Origin: Paulownia fortunei
Taxonomy: Eukaryota; Streptophyta; Magnoliopsida; Lamiales; Paulowniaceae
Direction: 5' to 3'
Assembly (NCBI GenBank): GCA_019321725.1
Contig: CM033106.1
Span: 30,926,118 to 30,990,117 of the forward strand
Length of the DNA: 64,000 nucleotides
Shown: piece after piece, positions 1-9,818 of the stretch
How the letters are laid out: each line of letters begins with the position of its first letter
Numbering within the stretch: position 1 is the stretch's first letter
Notes under the pieces: generated by a model
What the model was told of the DNA's origin: nothing
Database searches by the model: none
Seen by the model: only the letters and a program-made list of their open reading frames with translations
Position numbers and translations under genes: made by a program

Positions 1-2
1 CA

Positions 3-173
3 TATGGAAAGATCCGAATAAATGGTGTTACCATAAGAAAGTGGTTCCAGCCGAAGCTTGATTCTCCTTTCAGTGCAAAATCAATAGATCTCAGCTCATC
101 CCTAAGACATCTAGGTTCAGGCATAAGCCGTCAACAACGTAAAATCAGAACTGGCCATTTATCGTTGGATTAA
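3..173 (+). CDS. 3' end of an unidentified protein-coding gene (truncated by the window edge)
   Basis: An open reading frame enters from the left edge (codons in phase from base 3) and stops at TAA 171-173, giving 56 residues. The tail is rich in Ser, Arg and Lys, with an early segment reading NGVTIRKWFQPKLDSPF and an end reading RTGHLSLD. The composition looks like a genuine conserved C-terminus rather than chance: there are no low-complexity runs, and the frame crosses sequence that turns AT-rich immediately after the stop. I do not recognise the family and assign no function. The start and upstream exons lie outside the window. It could also be an internal exon end misread as a terminus. 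Confidence 0.5.
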   Translation, partial: YGKIRINGVTIRKWFQPKLDSPFSAKSIDLSSSLRHLGSGISRQQRKIRTGHLSLD

Positions 174-1843
174 GGTTCAGATATGTTGGTGTCTTCCGAG
201 GCTGCATTTACTTCATAATTGATACCCCAATTCGTATTGCTGATACGTGCTCATGCTATAAGTTGGCCTATTCATGTTGATGATATAATGGCTCACTGTC
301 TTCCATGCAGAGATTTGTAGAAAACTTTTTATGTGATGGAAGTATCTTCAAGGACGCAGCACTAGAATTTGAGTCAAAAGGAGGAAGATGAAGAAAATGG
401 AGGTGTCTTTGAGAGTGTCTTTATATGTGAGCTGAAAATCCTTGATTTGCTACCTCTAGCTGCCCTAGACTACGTAACTTGCAGATGGTTTTGAGCTGGT
501 CAGAGTTGAAGTATATAGCTCTAAGGATTGTTTTTTTTGGAATTTTGTGAATCAAAATTGGAGGGGTAGATAACAGCGAATATATGAGGATGGCACCTCT
601 GTGATTGATCGTATTTGTAATATATGTGCAGTATTGGACAAAGACCATTGACATGTTGACTGTGTGATTCTTTTCTATAATGAATGCCCGGTCAATTACT
701 GTTCTATTGTAATAATGGGCTCTTGAAGTCCTTTATTATCTATATTATTCAAATGAAAATAAGATAAACAGAGCTGAACTAGAATATTTTGTAATTTCGT
801 TGGACACTTTCTTATTTTGGATTGCTGTATCTGTTCAAGTATTTTGACCAGTATTTGGTAGAGGATTTACAGGAGTAATTGATGCATTTTTATCTAGTAT
901 CTGATTATTAGGGCCTCATTTCGTGACCTTAATATTTATGATTGTTTCCTGTTTTAGGGTTGGAATGAATAGTGAAGAATGCAATACATGGAAGAGAATA
1001 AAAACTCTCGTGTTTATTACCAACAACAATGTATTTAGAAGTCAAAATTGGTTTGTTATTGTTTTCTTGGTCGTTCATCTGGATTCAGTCTTGATTTTCC
1101 ACAAAACTAAGCACAATTCTCTGTGTACGCTTATGTTTCTTCTTTAAGATGGTGGAAAAAAAATTGACTGGAAAGTATGGTCATCGAATGGGGTGGGGAT
1201 TGAAATAGGGAAACTAGGGTTTTCAGATCTTTGGGTTAACTCTGCCAATTAATATTTATTAGTGTTAAGTTGAAGTTCATGGAGTTTCAATTGTTGCATA
1301 AAAAGGTATATCCACCACACAACGCAAAGTTATAGCCAACTTTTGTGGATTGTTCTAATATATTCAGCTATCAGTATTAGAAATCTGTTCTGATTGTAGC
1401 TTACATTGATTGCTGTGCGCCCTTCTTTGACATATATGAAAATTTTGAATAGTGTAAAACATATGAGGTGGGTTATGTTATCGCCTTTTAATTTCTGAAA
1501 ATTTGTTTAGATTATAGTGGCTATTTGAACTATCATTACTCACAGGTTATAGACATTCAGGTTCAATTCATATTAAAGAACCTTAAACATGGTTGGTTGT
1601 ATATGTGCTGTTGTGGCAAGCTGGCTACTGGCTTTATATTTAGAATGATCAAGTCAGCGGACACAAGCTGAAACAGTTTTGGTAAGCAGGTTGAACAATG
1701 ACCAATTGAAGTCTAGATATAAACGGGTCATTCTAAATTCCCTATGCTTCAATGGTAGTTATTAATCGGTGGAACTTTTCTACAGGGGTTCACAACTGTT
1801 GTCAATGAGGCAGAAGAAAGCTCGGTTGTCAAAATTGTTTCCT
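174..1843. other. Spacer / probable 3' UTR of the left-edge gene
   Basis: AT-rich sequence without a convincing gene. After a possible acceptor AG at about 308 a short frame runs to TGA near 390, which could be a spliced 3' UTR or alternative last exon of the left-edge gene. Nothing else is supported. Confidence 0.35.
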
Positions 1844-2191
1844 TCATGAAACACTTAGCTGAAAAGTCAAGTTGACGAAGGCTTCCTCCTTACATGGGAA
1901 TGTCAGACCACCCATAGGATGATCAAAACCAAACTCTTCCTCTGCTTGCCATAACAAATCTTGAAATGCAGGATGGTTCAGGTATGATATTGGAATCACA
2001 TACCTCTTCTTCTGAAATTCTCCAACATAAACTGCCAGATGACCTTTAGGAACATCTAATTGGTTTCTGGATAGAAGTGATTGAAGTTTGTGAATTTGCT
2101 TGGTGTTGATATTAGTCGTGGATGGAAAACGGAAGTCCATAGCTGGTTTCTTTTGATATGAAAGAAGAAGTTTCTTGAGGTTTCTAAACAT
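1844..2191 (-). CDS. SAUR family auxin-responsive protein (115 aa)
   Basis: Intronless gene with the complete SAUR domain at about residues 48-110. [13 protein letters not shown] is followed by [20 protein letters not shown], then [18 protein letters not shown]. The N-terminal ~47 residues are basic and variable, as usual. The start ATG is at 2189-2191. An internal Met at residue 18 aligns with the start of the neighbour at 3822-4115, and similarity continues upstream of it (YQKKPAM here, SQKQAM there), so either start is possible. SAUR proteins generally act by inhibiting PP2C.D phosphatases and thus activating plasma-membrane H+-ATPases to promote cell expansion; that is family knowledge. 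Its closest relative in the window is the next gene. A TATA box and CACATG lie upstream. Confidence 0.93.
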   Translation of the reverse strand: MFRNLKKLLLSYQKKPAMDFRFPSTTNINTKQIHKLQSLLSRNQLDVPKGHLAVYVGEFQKKRYVIPISYLNHPAFQDLLWQAEEEFGFDHPMGGLTFPCKEEAFVNLTFQLSVS

Positions 2192-2246
2192 GTTTGATTG
2201 ATATTGAAATTTCTTGAGATTGCAGCAGAAGGATGATTCTGACTCA

Positions 2247-2361
2247 TATTTATATCATGGGTTTAGCTGCCAATAAGAGGCAAACTTGGGGAGTGAAATC
2301 AGGGGCAACTGTGGATTGATAATCTACGGAGAAGGGCTTAATGATTGATAAAGCTCACATG
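2247..2361 (-). promoter_or_regulatory. Promoter of SAUR 1844-2191: TATA box and CACATG element
   Basis: Read on the minus strand, a TATAAATA box (2247-2254) lies about 56 bp before the ATG. A CACATG element (2356-2361) lies about 100 bp further upstream, as in other SAUR promoters of this cluster. CACATG is the PBE-type E-box bound by PIF bHLH factors; actual binding is inference. Confidence 0.5.
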
Positions 2362-2952
2362 GCTTTGCTCATATATATATCTTTAAAATAATATATATTT
2401 TCTTATCCATGCATTGGCCTATTTTTCAGAACCCCCACTTATTCCCATGAAGCCTTTGTTGAAAAGGGCACTGTGGGTTGTTTTGAAGTTTTGAAGCCTG
2501 GTGCCTCAAAAACTGGGACTTATCCAAAGGAAAAATGATAATAAGAAGTGTGGGGACTTTTCTGATGTCCTTGGGAATATTCATTTAATTAAGGATGTCT
2601 ATGAGGTTGATATTGAAAATCTATTCTATGTTTTTGATATTTTATACTCTTTTATGGAGGAGCCTCTTCAGGTTATCCAGGGATAAGTTTGGAGCTTGAA
2701 TTCAAAGGTGTAACTCTGCCTCAAAGTTAGCTATGAATCTGTAGATACATTTTACAATACTTATGGACACCATCTAAATTAAAGCAAATACACGATCATT
2801 TGTGTGTAGGAAGTCCGAGCCATGAATGTGAAATAATTGCTTACAACAGTAATGTTGCTGTGCAATTGATGGCAGCATTTCATATTTCGGGAAGATAACT
2901 ATGCTTTCCTGCAAAATTAAATTGCTAAATGGGCATTTCTTGGGTTTTGGAG

Positions 2953-2986
2953 CGGGGGGTTGCGGCGGGGGGTGGGGGTGGGGGGG
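2953..2986 (+). repeat. G-rich tract, potential G-quadruplex
   Basis: Four runs of five to seven G separated by one to six bases on the plus strand, in otherwise AT-rich DNA. It meets the usual four-run G-quadruplex pattern. No gene overlaps it. Confidence 0.6.
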
Positions 2987-3821
2987 TTGTGGCAGTTGAT
3001 TCATTAAGAGAGATTGTATGAATTTTACTTGTTAATGATGATTCAATCTGATAAGTTTGCTCATGTCATGGGGTAGAAAAAATTGTGCTCGAGTCAGGCT
3101 GCAGAATGCACTGTCATTCAAGCATGGATCTCAAGCCAAATTTAGAAGGCAACCAACCATGGATTTTTTTTGGCCAATATCTTGAATAACTGAATGAACG
3201 TTCTCTACTCTGCTGGTCAAGAGGAATCCACAAACTTCTCCTCAATATTCAGAATCCTAGAGTCAGAATGTTTCTTAAGCTTAGGCTGCCGAACTGACAT
3301 AAACTTGTCCACCTTGACATCAAACTTCTCCAGGAGTTAAAAATTGGGATTTATTCCCTTTCCACTGCATAATGCTTGGTATAGTTCTGTGTTCTCCTCT
3401 TAACATCTGCCTATCTATATATGGAGTTGTTAAACTATTTCATAATTACAAACATGCTGAGTACCTGAAACCTGTGATCTGCTCAGACACCTCTGAGCTC
3501 CAGGATAAGGGAGATGTGTATCCTATTCTGATTGCTAAATTGAAGTTTGTGCAGTGTCAAGCAAATTTTGAAATTTGAGTGTTTAATTTCTTAGAACTAG
3601 TAATTGCAGGTAGCAAGATGCTAAAATTGATTAAAGACTCAATTTGGAACTTTGTTTAACTGAAAAATCAAAAATTTCTTGTGTATTTATATATATCCTC
3701 TTCTTTTACATCAGTGCAATACTGCCTACATGATTCTACACCCTACAGTTATTGTCTGAACACAAAAACACCAAACAATTAGTCAAAACTGTTGACGTTG
3801 CTGTTCTTGATTGGCCTTGCA

Positions 3822-4115
3822 TCATGACAGCTGCATCCTGGAAGTGAGTTCAACAAAGGCATTCTCACTGCATGGAATTGTTAGACCTCCCATGGGATGA
3901 TTGAAACCAAATTCTTCCGCTGCTTGATGCAACAAATCTTGAAATGAAGGGTGATTCAGGTATGATATGGGAACCACATACCTTTTCCTCTGAACTTCTC
4001 CTACGTAAACTGCCAGATGGCCCTTAGGCACATCTGATTGATTTCTATTGAGAACGGATTGAAGCTTGTAGAATTGCTTGACATTCGAAATCAAGGATGG
4101 CAAACGAATAGCCAT
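3822..4115 (-). CDS. SAUR family auxin-responsive protein (97 aa)
   Basis: Intronless SAUR with the full domain: [13 protein letters not shown], then [19 protein letters not shown], then [17 protein letters not shown] and a short tail ending LTSRMQLS. The ATG at 4113-4115 gives the family-typical N-terminus MAIRLP; the open frame continues 8 codons upstream but only from a TTG. Usual SAUR length is 90-110 aa, so the gene looks complete. One oddity is Ala in place of the first Glu of the AEEEFGF block (QAAEEFGF). It is a tandem paralogue of the gene at 1844-2191, sharing the KLQSxLxRNQxDVPKGH linker. Predicted role in auxin-induced cell expansion is by family. Confidence 0.93.
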   Translation of the reverse strand: MAIRLPSLISNVKQFYKLQSVLNRNQSDVPKGHLAVYVGEVQRKRYVVPISYLNHPSFQDLLHQAAEEFGFNHPMGGLTIPCSENAFVELTSRMQLS

Positions 4116-4238
4116 GGCTTGTTTTTGGGATTGGGACAAAAGATGTTAGCTTCTTTTGCGACCTAAACAACTCTCTGGTTCTTTTATCACTGTGGAACTT
4201 GCTTTAGGCGTTGCAGTGTAAAGTGTTGAAGATTGATG

Positions 4239-4321
4239 CATATATATATTGTTTCTGCTGGAATTTGGAGGCCAAGGGCCTGATAGTTTAAGAGGGGGTC
4301 TACATTACCAAGGAGCACATG
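4239..4321 (-). promoter_or_regulatory. Promoter of SAUR 3822-4115: TATA box and CACATG element
   Basis: An alternating TATATATAT block at 4239-4249 lies about 125 bp upstream of the ATG on the minus strand. CACATG at 4316-4321 lies a further 70 bp upstream. The arrangement matches the other SAUR promoters here. Confidence 0.5.
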
Positions 4322-5975
4322 GCTTTTGTCATGAAATTCAAAAGAAATTTCTCTTGTCCATACATCGTCACATGGTTCAGGAACCCCACTTGTGCCTTTC
4401 AAGTTATCATGAATGAAGTCTGCTTTCATTGCAGATGCCCTGAAAAAAAGGCAACATATACCACAAAGTTACTAACAACTTACATGATATGTTCTGGCAT
4501 TATGAAAATTTGTGATGCTTTGATTTTATTATTTCTTTTTGATGGGTCCAAGTATTTGTCCAACTTCCAGCATATGCCAACCTTTTCTTGCAACTGTCAA
4601 GGAGGATATATAGCTTTCCTTCATTTGAAACACAGGTATTATTAATTGGCCTTGCCCACTGTTTTCCATTTTGGGCATGTTGTATTATGAATAAAGTGTA
4701 TTTCAAAGAGGATCCAGATGATAGAACATTATCATGATTCTTGATTTTCTCTCTTCATTCTATGGGATCATCTGGGCATGTCCTTGTAAGTACATGACGT
4801 ATTATAGTTATCTTGATACAACTTAGTGCAAATTGTTGGGAAATAGTATATGTTATCAGGTTCAACAGGCATTAATGTATGTTTTCATTTGACCATTTAA
4901 AAAAAAGTTCAAAAGTCGAGTTTATTTTGTGTTTATCTCGTAAGCATGCATTGTACATGTTATTTATGGCGTGATAGAACAAGTATTATTGCACCAAGTG
5001 TTGAATAAAAGTTTTCACATTGTTTCTAATTCTAATCAGTTGTGGCTTAAACTTTATTATTTTTACTATTGTGGCTCATGACCAAAATTGGCGATTCTAT
5101 TTTTCTTCTAAGAATCTCGACCCATTTCACTGGCTTCTTTTCTTATAATTTTCATTTGGGTCAACAAAAACAATTTCTCTTTGATTTAAAATAATTTATG
5201 CCTATTGGTGGAATTTTTAAGAGGCGGAGACATTAATTGACCTGCCAGTTGTAATTTTAGCTTCTAGCAATAATTATTTCTTGCTTTGAAAATATCTACT
5301 TATATTTATTTAATGTATTTAACTTGAAACTCTGTGTTTCTGTAATTTTATTAATACGAGAAAAAGAGAGAAAATATATATATACACATATTTATGATTA
5401 AACCAATAATATAATATTTTTATCTGATTAAATCAGTAATATAATATCTTTATCGGCGGCGCCTTGCACGACTTCTTGACTTCCCAAGAGATTCTTATGT
5501 CAATGAATTTGATGAAGAAAATTTGAAAAAGTTTTTTTTTCTTTCGTTTGTTTTTAAAGGAATACACCAAATAAATACTTATACAAACGTAACTGCGAGA
5601 TATATTTGATTTAAAATCTCTCATATATTTTTATGATACTCAAACTACATTTGCATTGAAGGTTAAGTTATTTGACATTAAAAAAAAAAAGTGATGGAAG
5701 TTGGTTTTCAGCCTTGTCCTTGTCACTTTCTTTTTCAAATTCCTAGATCCAAACCAAGGGTTAGGGTTCTTATTCATATCTTTATTTATCCATATTTTGG
5801 ATATTAGAGTATTATAGTTTCTTGAATGAGATTTTACTAGAAAGGGAGGCAAACTGTAATGACAGATGTAACGCAGAAATTCTTGAATGTATACAGAAAG
5901 ATGCAAAATTGGAGTGAGATTAGTTAAAGACATTAACAAATACTTCTCTACACCAAGATACTTGTATCAGAAATT
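4322..5975. other. AT-rich spacer without recognisable genes
   Basis: No coding signal with domain similarity on either strand. AT-rich, with short homopolymers and an AT-dinucleotide patch near 5374-5386. Confidence 0.4.
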
Positions 5976-6305
5976 CTATTGCAACCCATGCAAATAAGAA
6001 GTTACATTCTTGAATGCATTTTCACTGCATGAAATAGTCAAGCCTCCCATGGGATGATCAAACCCATATTCTTCCTCTGAACTCCTCAACAAGTCTTGAA
6101 ATAGAGGATGATTCAAGTATGAAACCGGAACAACGAACCGGTTTTTATGCTTATTTTCCCCAACATAAACAGCCAAGTGACCCTTTGGCACATACTCTAG
6201 TTTTGCTGCTGATGTAGAAGAAGAAGAAGACGACGACGACGACGAATAATGGTGACGAACAATGTGTTTAGCATGATGAAACATTGTGTGAAGCCGAAAC
6301 CCCAT
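5976..6305 (-). CDS. SAUR family protein with N-terminal poly-Ser tract (109 aa)
   Basis: Intronless SAUR starting at ATG 6303-6305. The N-terminus is His-rich ([11 protein letters not shown]) and followed by about ten consecutive Ser (residues 21-30), encoded by a GAA/GAC-type trinucleotide run on the plus strand (about 6217-6246). The SAUR domain follows: [50 protein letters not shown]. The usual Pro of TIPC is Ser here, and EEEF is EEEY. Length fits the family. It is more diverged from its neighbours than they are from each other and sits alone between AT-rich spacers. Function in auxin-linked growth is by family only. Confidence 0.9.
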   Translation of the reverse strand: MGFRLHTMFHHAKHIVRHHYSSSSSSSSSSTSAAKLEYVPKGHLAVYVGENKHKNRFVVPVSYLNHPLFQDLLRSSEEEYGFDHPMGGLTISCSENAFKNVTSYLHGLQ

Positions 6306-6427
6306 CAGATTACCTCTTGTATTAGAAAGAAGAAGAATGTTTCAAGGTACGTACTTTGAAATATTTTGTTGTGTAAGAGTTGAGAATGCTTTGAGGTGAT
6401 GGAAATTCCAAGTCTAAGTGGTTGCAC

Positions 6428-6435
6428 ATTTATAG
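6428..6435 (-). promoter_or_regulatory. TATA box of SAUR 5976-6305
   Basis: CTATAAAT on the minus strand, about 123 bp upstream of the ATG. No CACATG element is seen close by, unlike neighbouring SAUR promoters. A (GGT)n microsatellite lies immediately upstream. Confidence 0.5.
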
Positions 6436-6446
6436 AGTACCCATAT

Positions 6447-6467
6447 GGTGGTGGTGGTGGTGGTGGT
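6447..6467. repeat. (GGT)7 microsatellite in a SAUR promoter
   Basis: Seven GGT units directly upstream of the TATA box of the 5976-6305 SAUR, a position where length variation could alter promoter spacing. Confidence 0.8.
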
Positions 6468-6469
6468 TG

Positions 6470-7064
6470 AGATACTTTTGATAATATGTTCATTTAGTCT
6501 ACATAGACAATTTAGGGCCCATACAATAAAAGTAGGGCCAAAGTGAACTCTTATCTTCCTTACAAGTATGGTACATCTGCATGCATTATTTAGGTCATAA
6601 TTCATCTTAATATTCCCAACTTGTGAGGACTGAGGATTTTTTTTTAGTGTGTCGACCACGGCCCATGGTTTTGGGCACGACTACTTATTAATCGGAACAG
6701 AGTTAGAATTTTTAATGTAAGTTGGAAAAATTATTTATACATATATATATATGTATGTATATAACAAAAAAAAACAATTGGTTCAGAGCGGAGCCATAGT
6801 ACCCTACCATGCCACTGAGAGGTTGTGAAATCGGAAGAGGCATTGTGGCCTGTGGGCCGTTTTCAGATGCCGATGTCTCAGAATTGGGCTTTGGTACAAT
6901 AGAAACTTAAATGATATGAATACAATGTGGTTGGTTTGGGTTTAAAGAAGATGGCAGCTGCACAATATGATATGACCTTGTCTTAATTATTATTATTATT
7001 ATTATTATTTTATAATTCACGATGTGAAACGGGTTGGTTTAATGCATAATATTTATGTCTCAAG
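6470..7064. other. Spacer up to the copia element
   Basis: AT-rich, with a TA-rich run near 6742-6760 and an ATT trinucleotide run near 6986-7008. No gene is seen. Confidence 0.4.
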
Positions 7065-7678
7065 CGTTAGATAATTCCACACAAAATAATAAAAAGAAAA
7101 ATAGAATAAAAAATAAAGAATGTGAAATGAAAGTCCCAACTCCATTTTTAAATATTTGGCAAGATGCCAACCAATTGTCCCTTCATCTTGTTTATAAAAA
7201 GTTTTGAGCAGGAGTTGCAAAAAATATCAAACAAATACAACAATCCACAAGAAATAGCTTGGATATAAGATAGAGAAAAAAAAAATAGAGAGCAAGTGTA
7301 AATATTTAGGGAGAACAATTTGTGATAGTCAAATTATGATAGGTATGGGAAAACACTTGGAGTTTTTTCTCTTGGGGCAATACAAAGAGATTTAGAGAGT
7401 GTTTTTGGTAACTATTAGAGTGGTTGTACAACAATCTTCTTTTCTTGAATTTGGGCATAAAACTCAAAAGTGTATTTTTTTTGTATCGAAAAATTCTCTA
7501 TTAATGAAAAACGAAAACTCTCGTGGACGTAGGCGGATTTGCCGAACCACGTAAAATCTCTGTGCAATTTTATATTTTATCGGTATTATTTTTTTGTCGT
7601 CATCCTATTAGAGTGATTTCTCAGATATTCCTAATAAATCAAATATCAGATTCCCAATTGCTTCTGTTGTACCCAACA
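7065..7678 (+). repeat. 5' LTR of the copia element
   Basis: 614 bp, matching 9208-9818 along its whole length with scattered substitutions and small indels. It holds a TATA-like TTTATAAAAA near 7190 and ends ACCCAACA next to the primer-binding site. Confidence 0.88.
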
Positions 7679-7680
7679 AG

Positions 7681-7693
7681 TGGTATCAGAGCC
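7681..7693 (+). other. Primer-binding site of the copia element
   Basis: TGGTATCAGAGCC, complementary to the 3' end of plant initiator methionine tRNA, two bases inside the 5' LTR. Confidence 0.85.
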
Positions 7694-7731
7694 ATTTGGT
7701 TGAAGCTAATATTGAGATTTGATTTATTTGG

Positions 7732-8950
7732 ATGGACGGTGTGTCGATGACAAATCCATTCAAGGTGCAACAATTTGACGATAAAGGGAATTTTACTTTG
7801 TAGCAAAGAAGGGTGAATGATCTTCTAATTCAATAGGGTCTAGCAGTGGTGTTGAAGGGAAATGAGGGAAAACTAGAAAGTATGAAAGATACATAGTGAG
7901 AAGATTTGGAATCGCGCTGTGTCAGCACGATTCGACTTCGTATTGCGGACAATATTATCAATAATGTTGTGGATGATGATTCTGAAGACTTGACACTAAA
8001 GCTGTGGACAAAATTGGAGAACTTGTATTTCGAGAAAAATTTATCTACAAAGTTGTTTCTAAAGCGGCAATTCTATAGGCTGAAGATGCTGGAGGGTAAT
8101 AGTATCACATGAACAAGTTTAACAGACTGGTGGATCAACAGCAGAAAGTTGATGTGAAGATTGAGAAAGAAGATAAAATCTTTTTACTTCTTACCTCACT
8201 TCCGGATTTATATAATGGTCTAGTGATGACGTTGTTGTACGAAAAAGATACATTGGACCTATAGTATGTAAAAGCATCATTGTTGTCTCATGAAAAATAA
8301 AAGAAGGCAAACCAGGAGTGAGACAAGAATCTGTTTTGGTTGTTCAGGACATGAATCGGAATGAGAGAAAATTTGGTGGTGGATCAGTGAACAATAGGTC
8401 AGGTTCAAAGGCCAGGGGAAAGGGCAAGGTCTGCTTAGAATGCCAAGATAAGGGTCACTTCAAGAGAAATTGTCCTTACATAAGGAAAAACAGAGATGGT
8501 GAAGGTGACAATAATAATTTGGCAATAAGATAGATATACAATGGAGATATTCTCACAGTCTCCACATATATGGATACTTATTCTCAAAATGGATGGATTT
8601 TAGATTCGGGATGCGTAATGCATGTGTGTTCTAAACAAGATTATTTTGATTCACTTTAATTGAAGATGGCATATACTTTGTCCTTAGGTGATGATTCTAC
8701 TTGTAGAATCATGAGATTTGAAGTGGTAAAAATCAAAATGGTTGATGGAGTGAATTGTACTTTGGGTGGTGTGACATATGTCCTAAAAATGCAAAGGAAT
8801 TTAATTTCCTTGAGTCAGTTAGATTCTAAGGGGCTGTGAGTATTCAGGTGGAGGTGAAGTCCTAAAAATCACACGTGGTGGAGGAGTCCTAATAATAGGA
8901 GAGAAGTATGAAAATTTGTATATTCTAGTGACCTCAAAGGATGGCTGGAA
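7732..8950 (+). pseudogene. copia gag-protease remnant with stops and frameshifts
   Basis: The frame opens with an ATG at 7732 and is broken by in-frame stops within the first 60 codons. A retained stretch at 8318-8533 carries a CCHC zinc knuckle (CLECQDKGHFKRNCP), the RNA-binding motif of Gag. Another at about 8580-8835 carries the aspartic-protease signature WILDSG followed by a copia-type LISLSQLD segment. A short pre-integrase-like stretch (ENLYILVTS) follows near 8910-8935, after which the coding sequence ends abruptly. Integrase and reverse transcriptase are absent, so a large internal deletion is inferred. Confidence 0.85.
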
Positions 8951-9207
8951 GTAGAGTACACCAGAAAGCTTCCAAGGAGTAGACGGGTGTTAAGGAAAAT
9001 CCTGTTGGGCGAGAGGATGGATTGAGATTGTCCCTCTCGGTAGTCAACTAGTAGTGTTGACTAGACTGCGCATGTGCATTGACCGACTTAAAATAAGATG
9101 AAATTAGGACCTTACTGATTCGACATGTGTATTGGATTGATTAAAGGCCAATAATATTTGATATTCTGATTTGTAGACAAAATTATTTTGTGGTGAAGGT
9201 GGAGATT

Positions 9208-9818
9208 TGTTAGATAATCCTCTACAAAATAATAATAAAAAAATAGAGTAAAAAATAAGGGATGTGAAATGAAAGCCCCCAACTCTATTTTTGAATGTTT
9301 GGGTACCAAACAATTGTCCCCTCATCTTGCCTGTAAAAAAACTTGAGGAGGAGTTGCAAAAAACACCAAGCAAATACAACAATCCAAGAGAAATAATTTA
9401 GATACAAGATAGATATCTAGGGAAATAGAAAGCAAATGTAGACATTTGGGGAGAACAATTTGTGAGAGTCAAATTATGATATGTGTGGAAAAATAATTGG
9501 AGTTTTTTCTCTTGAGATAATACAAAGGGATTGGAAGAGTGTTTTTGGTAACTATTAGAGTGATTGTACAATAGTCTTCTTTTATTGAGTTTGGTCATAA
9601 ACTCAAGGGTGTATTTTTCTTGTACCGAAAAATTATCTATTAGTGAAAAACGAAAACTTTCGTAGGCGTAGGTGGATTTGGCGAATCACATAAAATTTCT
9701 ATACAATTTTATATTTTATCGATATTATTTTTTTATCGTTATCCTATTAGAGTGATTTCTCAAATATTCAAAATAAATCAAATATTAAATTTTCAATTAT
9801 TTCAGCCATGCCCAAACA
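9208..9818 (+). repeat. 3' LTR of the copia element
   Basis: Starts TGTTAGATAAT after a purine-rich tract and ends CCCAAACA. Clear similarity to 7065-7678 with many point differences indicates an old insertion. Confidence 0.88.

Larger units (their letters stand above)
2192..3821. other. Spacer between two SAUR genes
   Basis: Holds the promoter of the first SAUR, a strong G-run tract at 2953-2986 (listed separately) and AT-rich sequence. No gene or SAUR fragment is visible. Confidence 0.4.
7065..9818 (+). mobile_element. Degenerate Ty1/copia LTR retrotransposon, gag-protease only
   Basis: Two diverged direct LTRs bound a ~1.5-kb interior. The 3' LTR begins TGTTAG and both copies end in CA; the 5' LTR start has decayed to CGTTAG. 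A primer-binding site TGGTATCAGAGCC (initiator tRNA-Met type) begins two bases after the 5' LTR, and a purine-rich tract precedes the 3' LTR. The 5-bp flanks TCAAG (7060-7064) and TAAAG (9819-9823) fit a decayed target-site duplication. The interior keeps gag and protease remnants but lacks integrase, reverse transcriptase and RNase H, so the element is non-autonomous. Several stops show it is dead. Confidence 0.9.
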
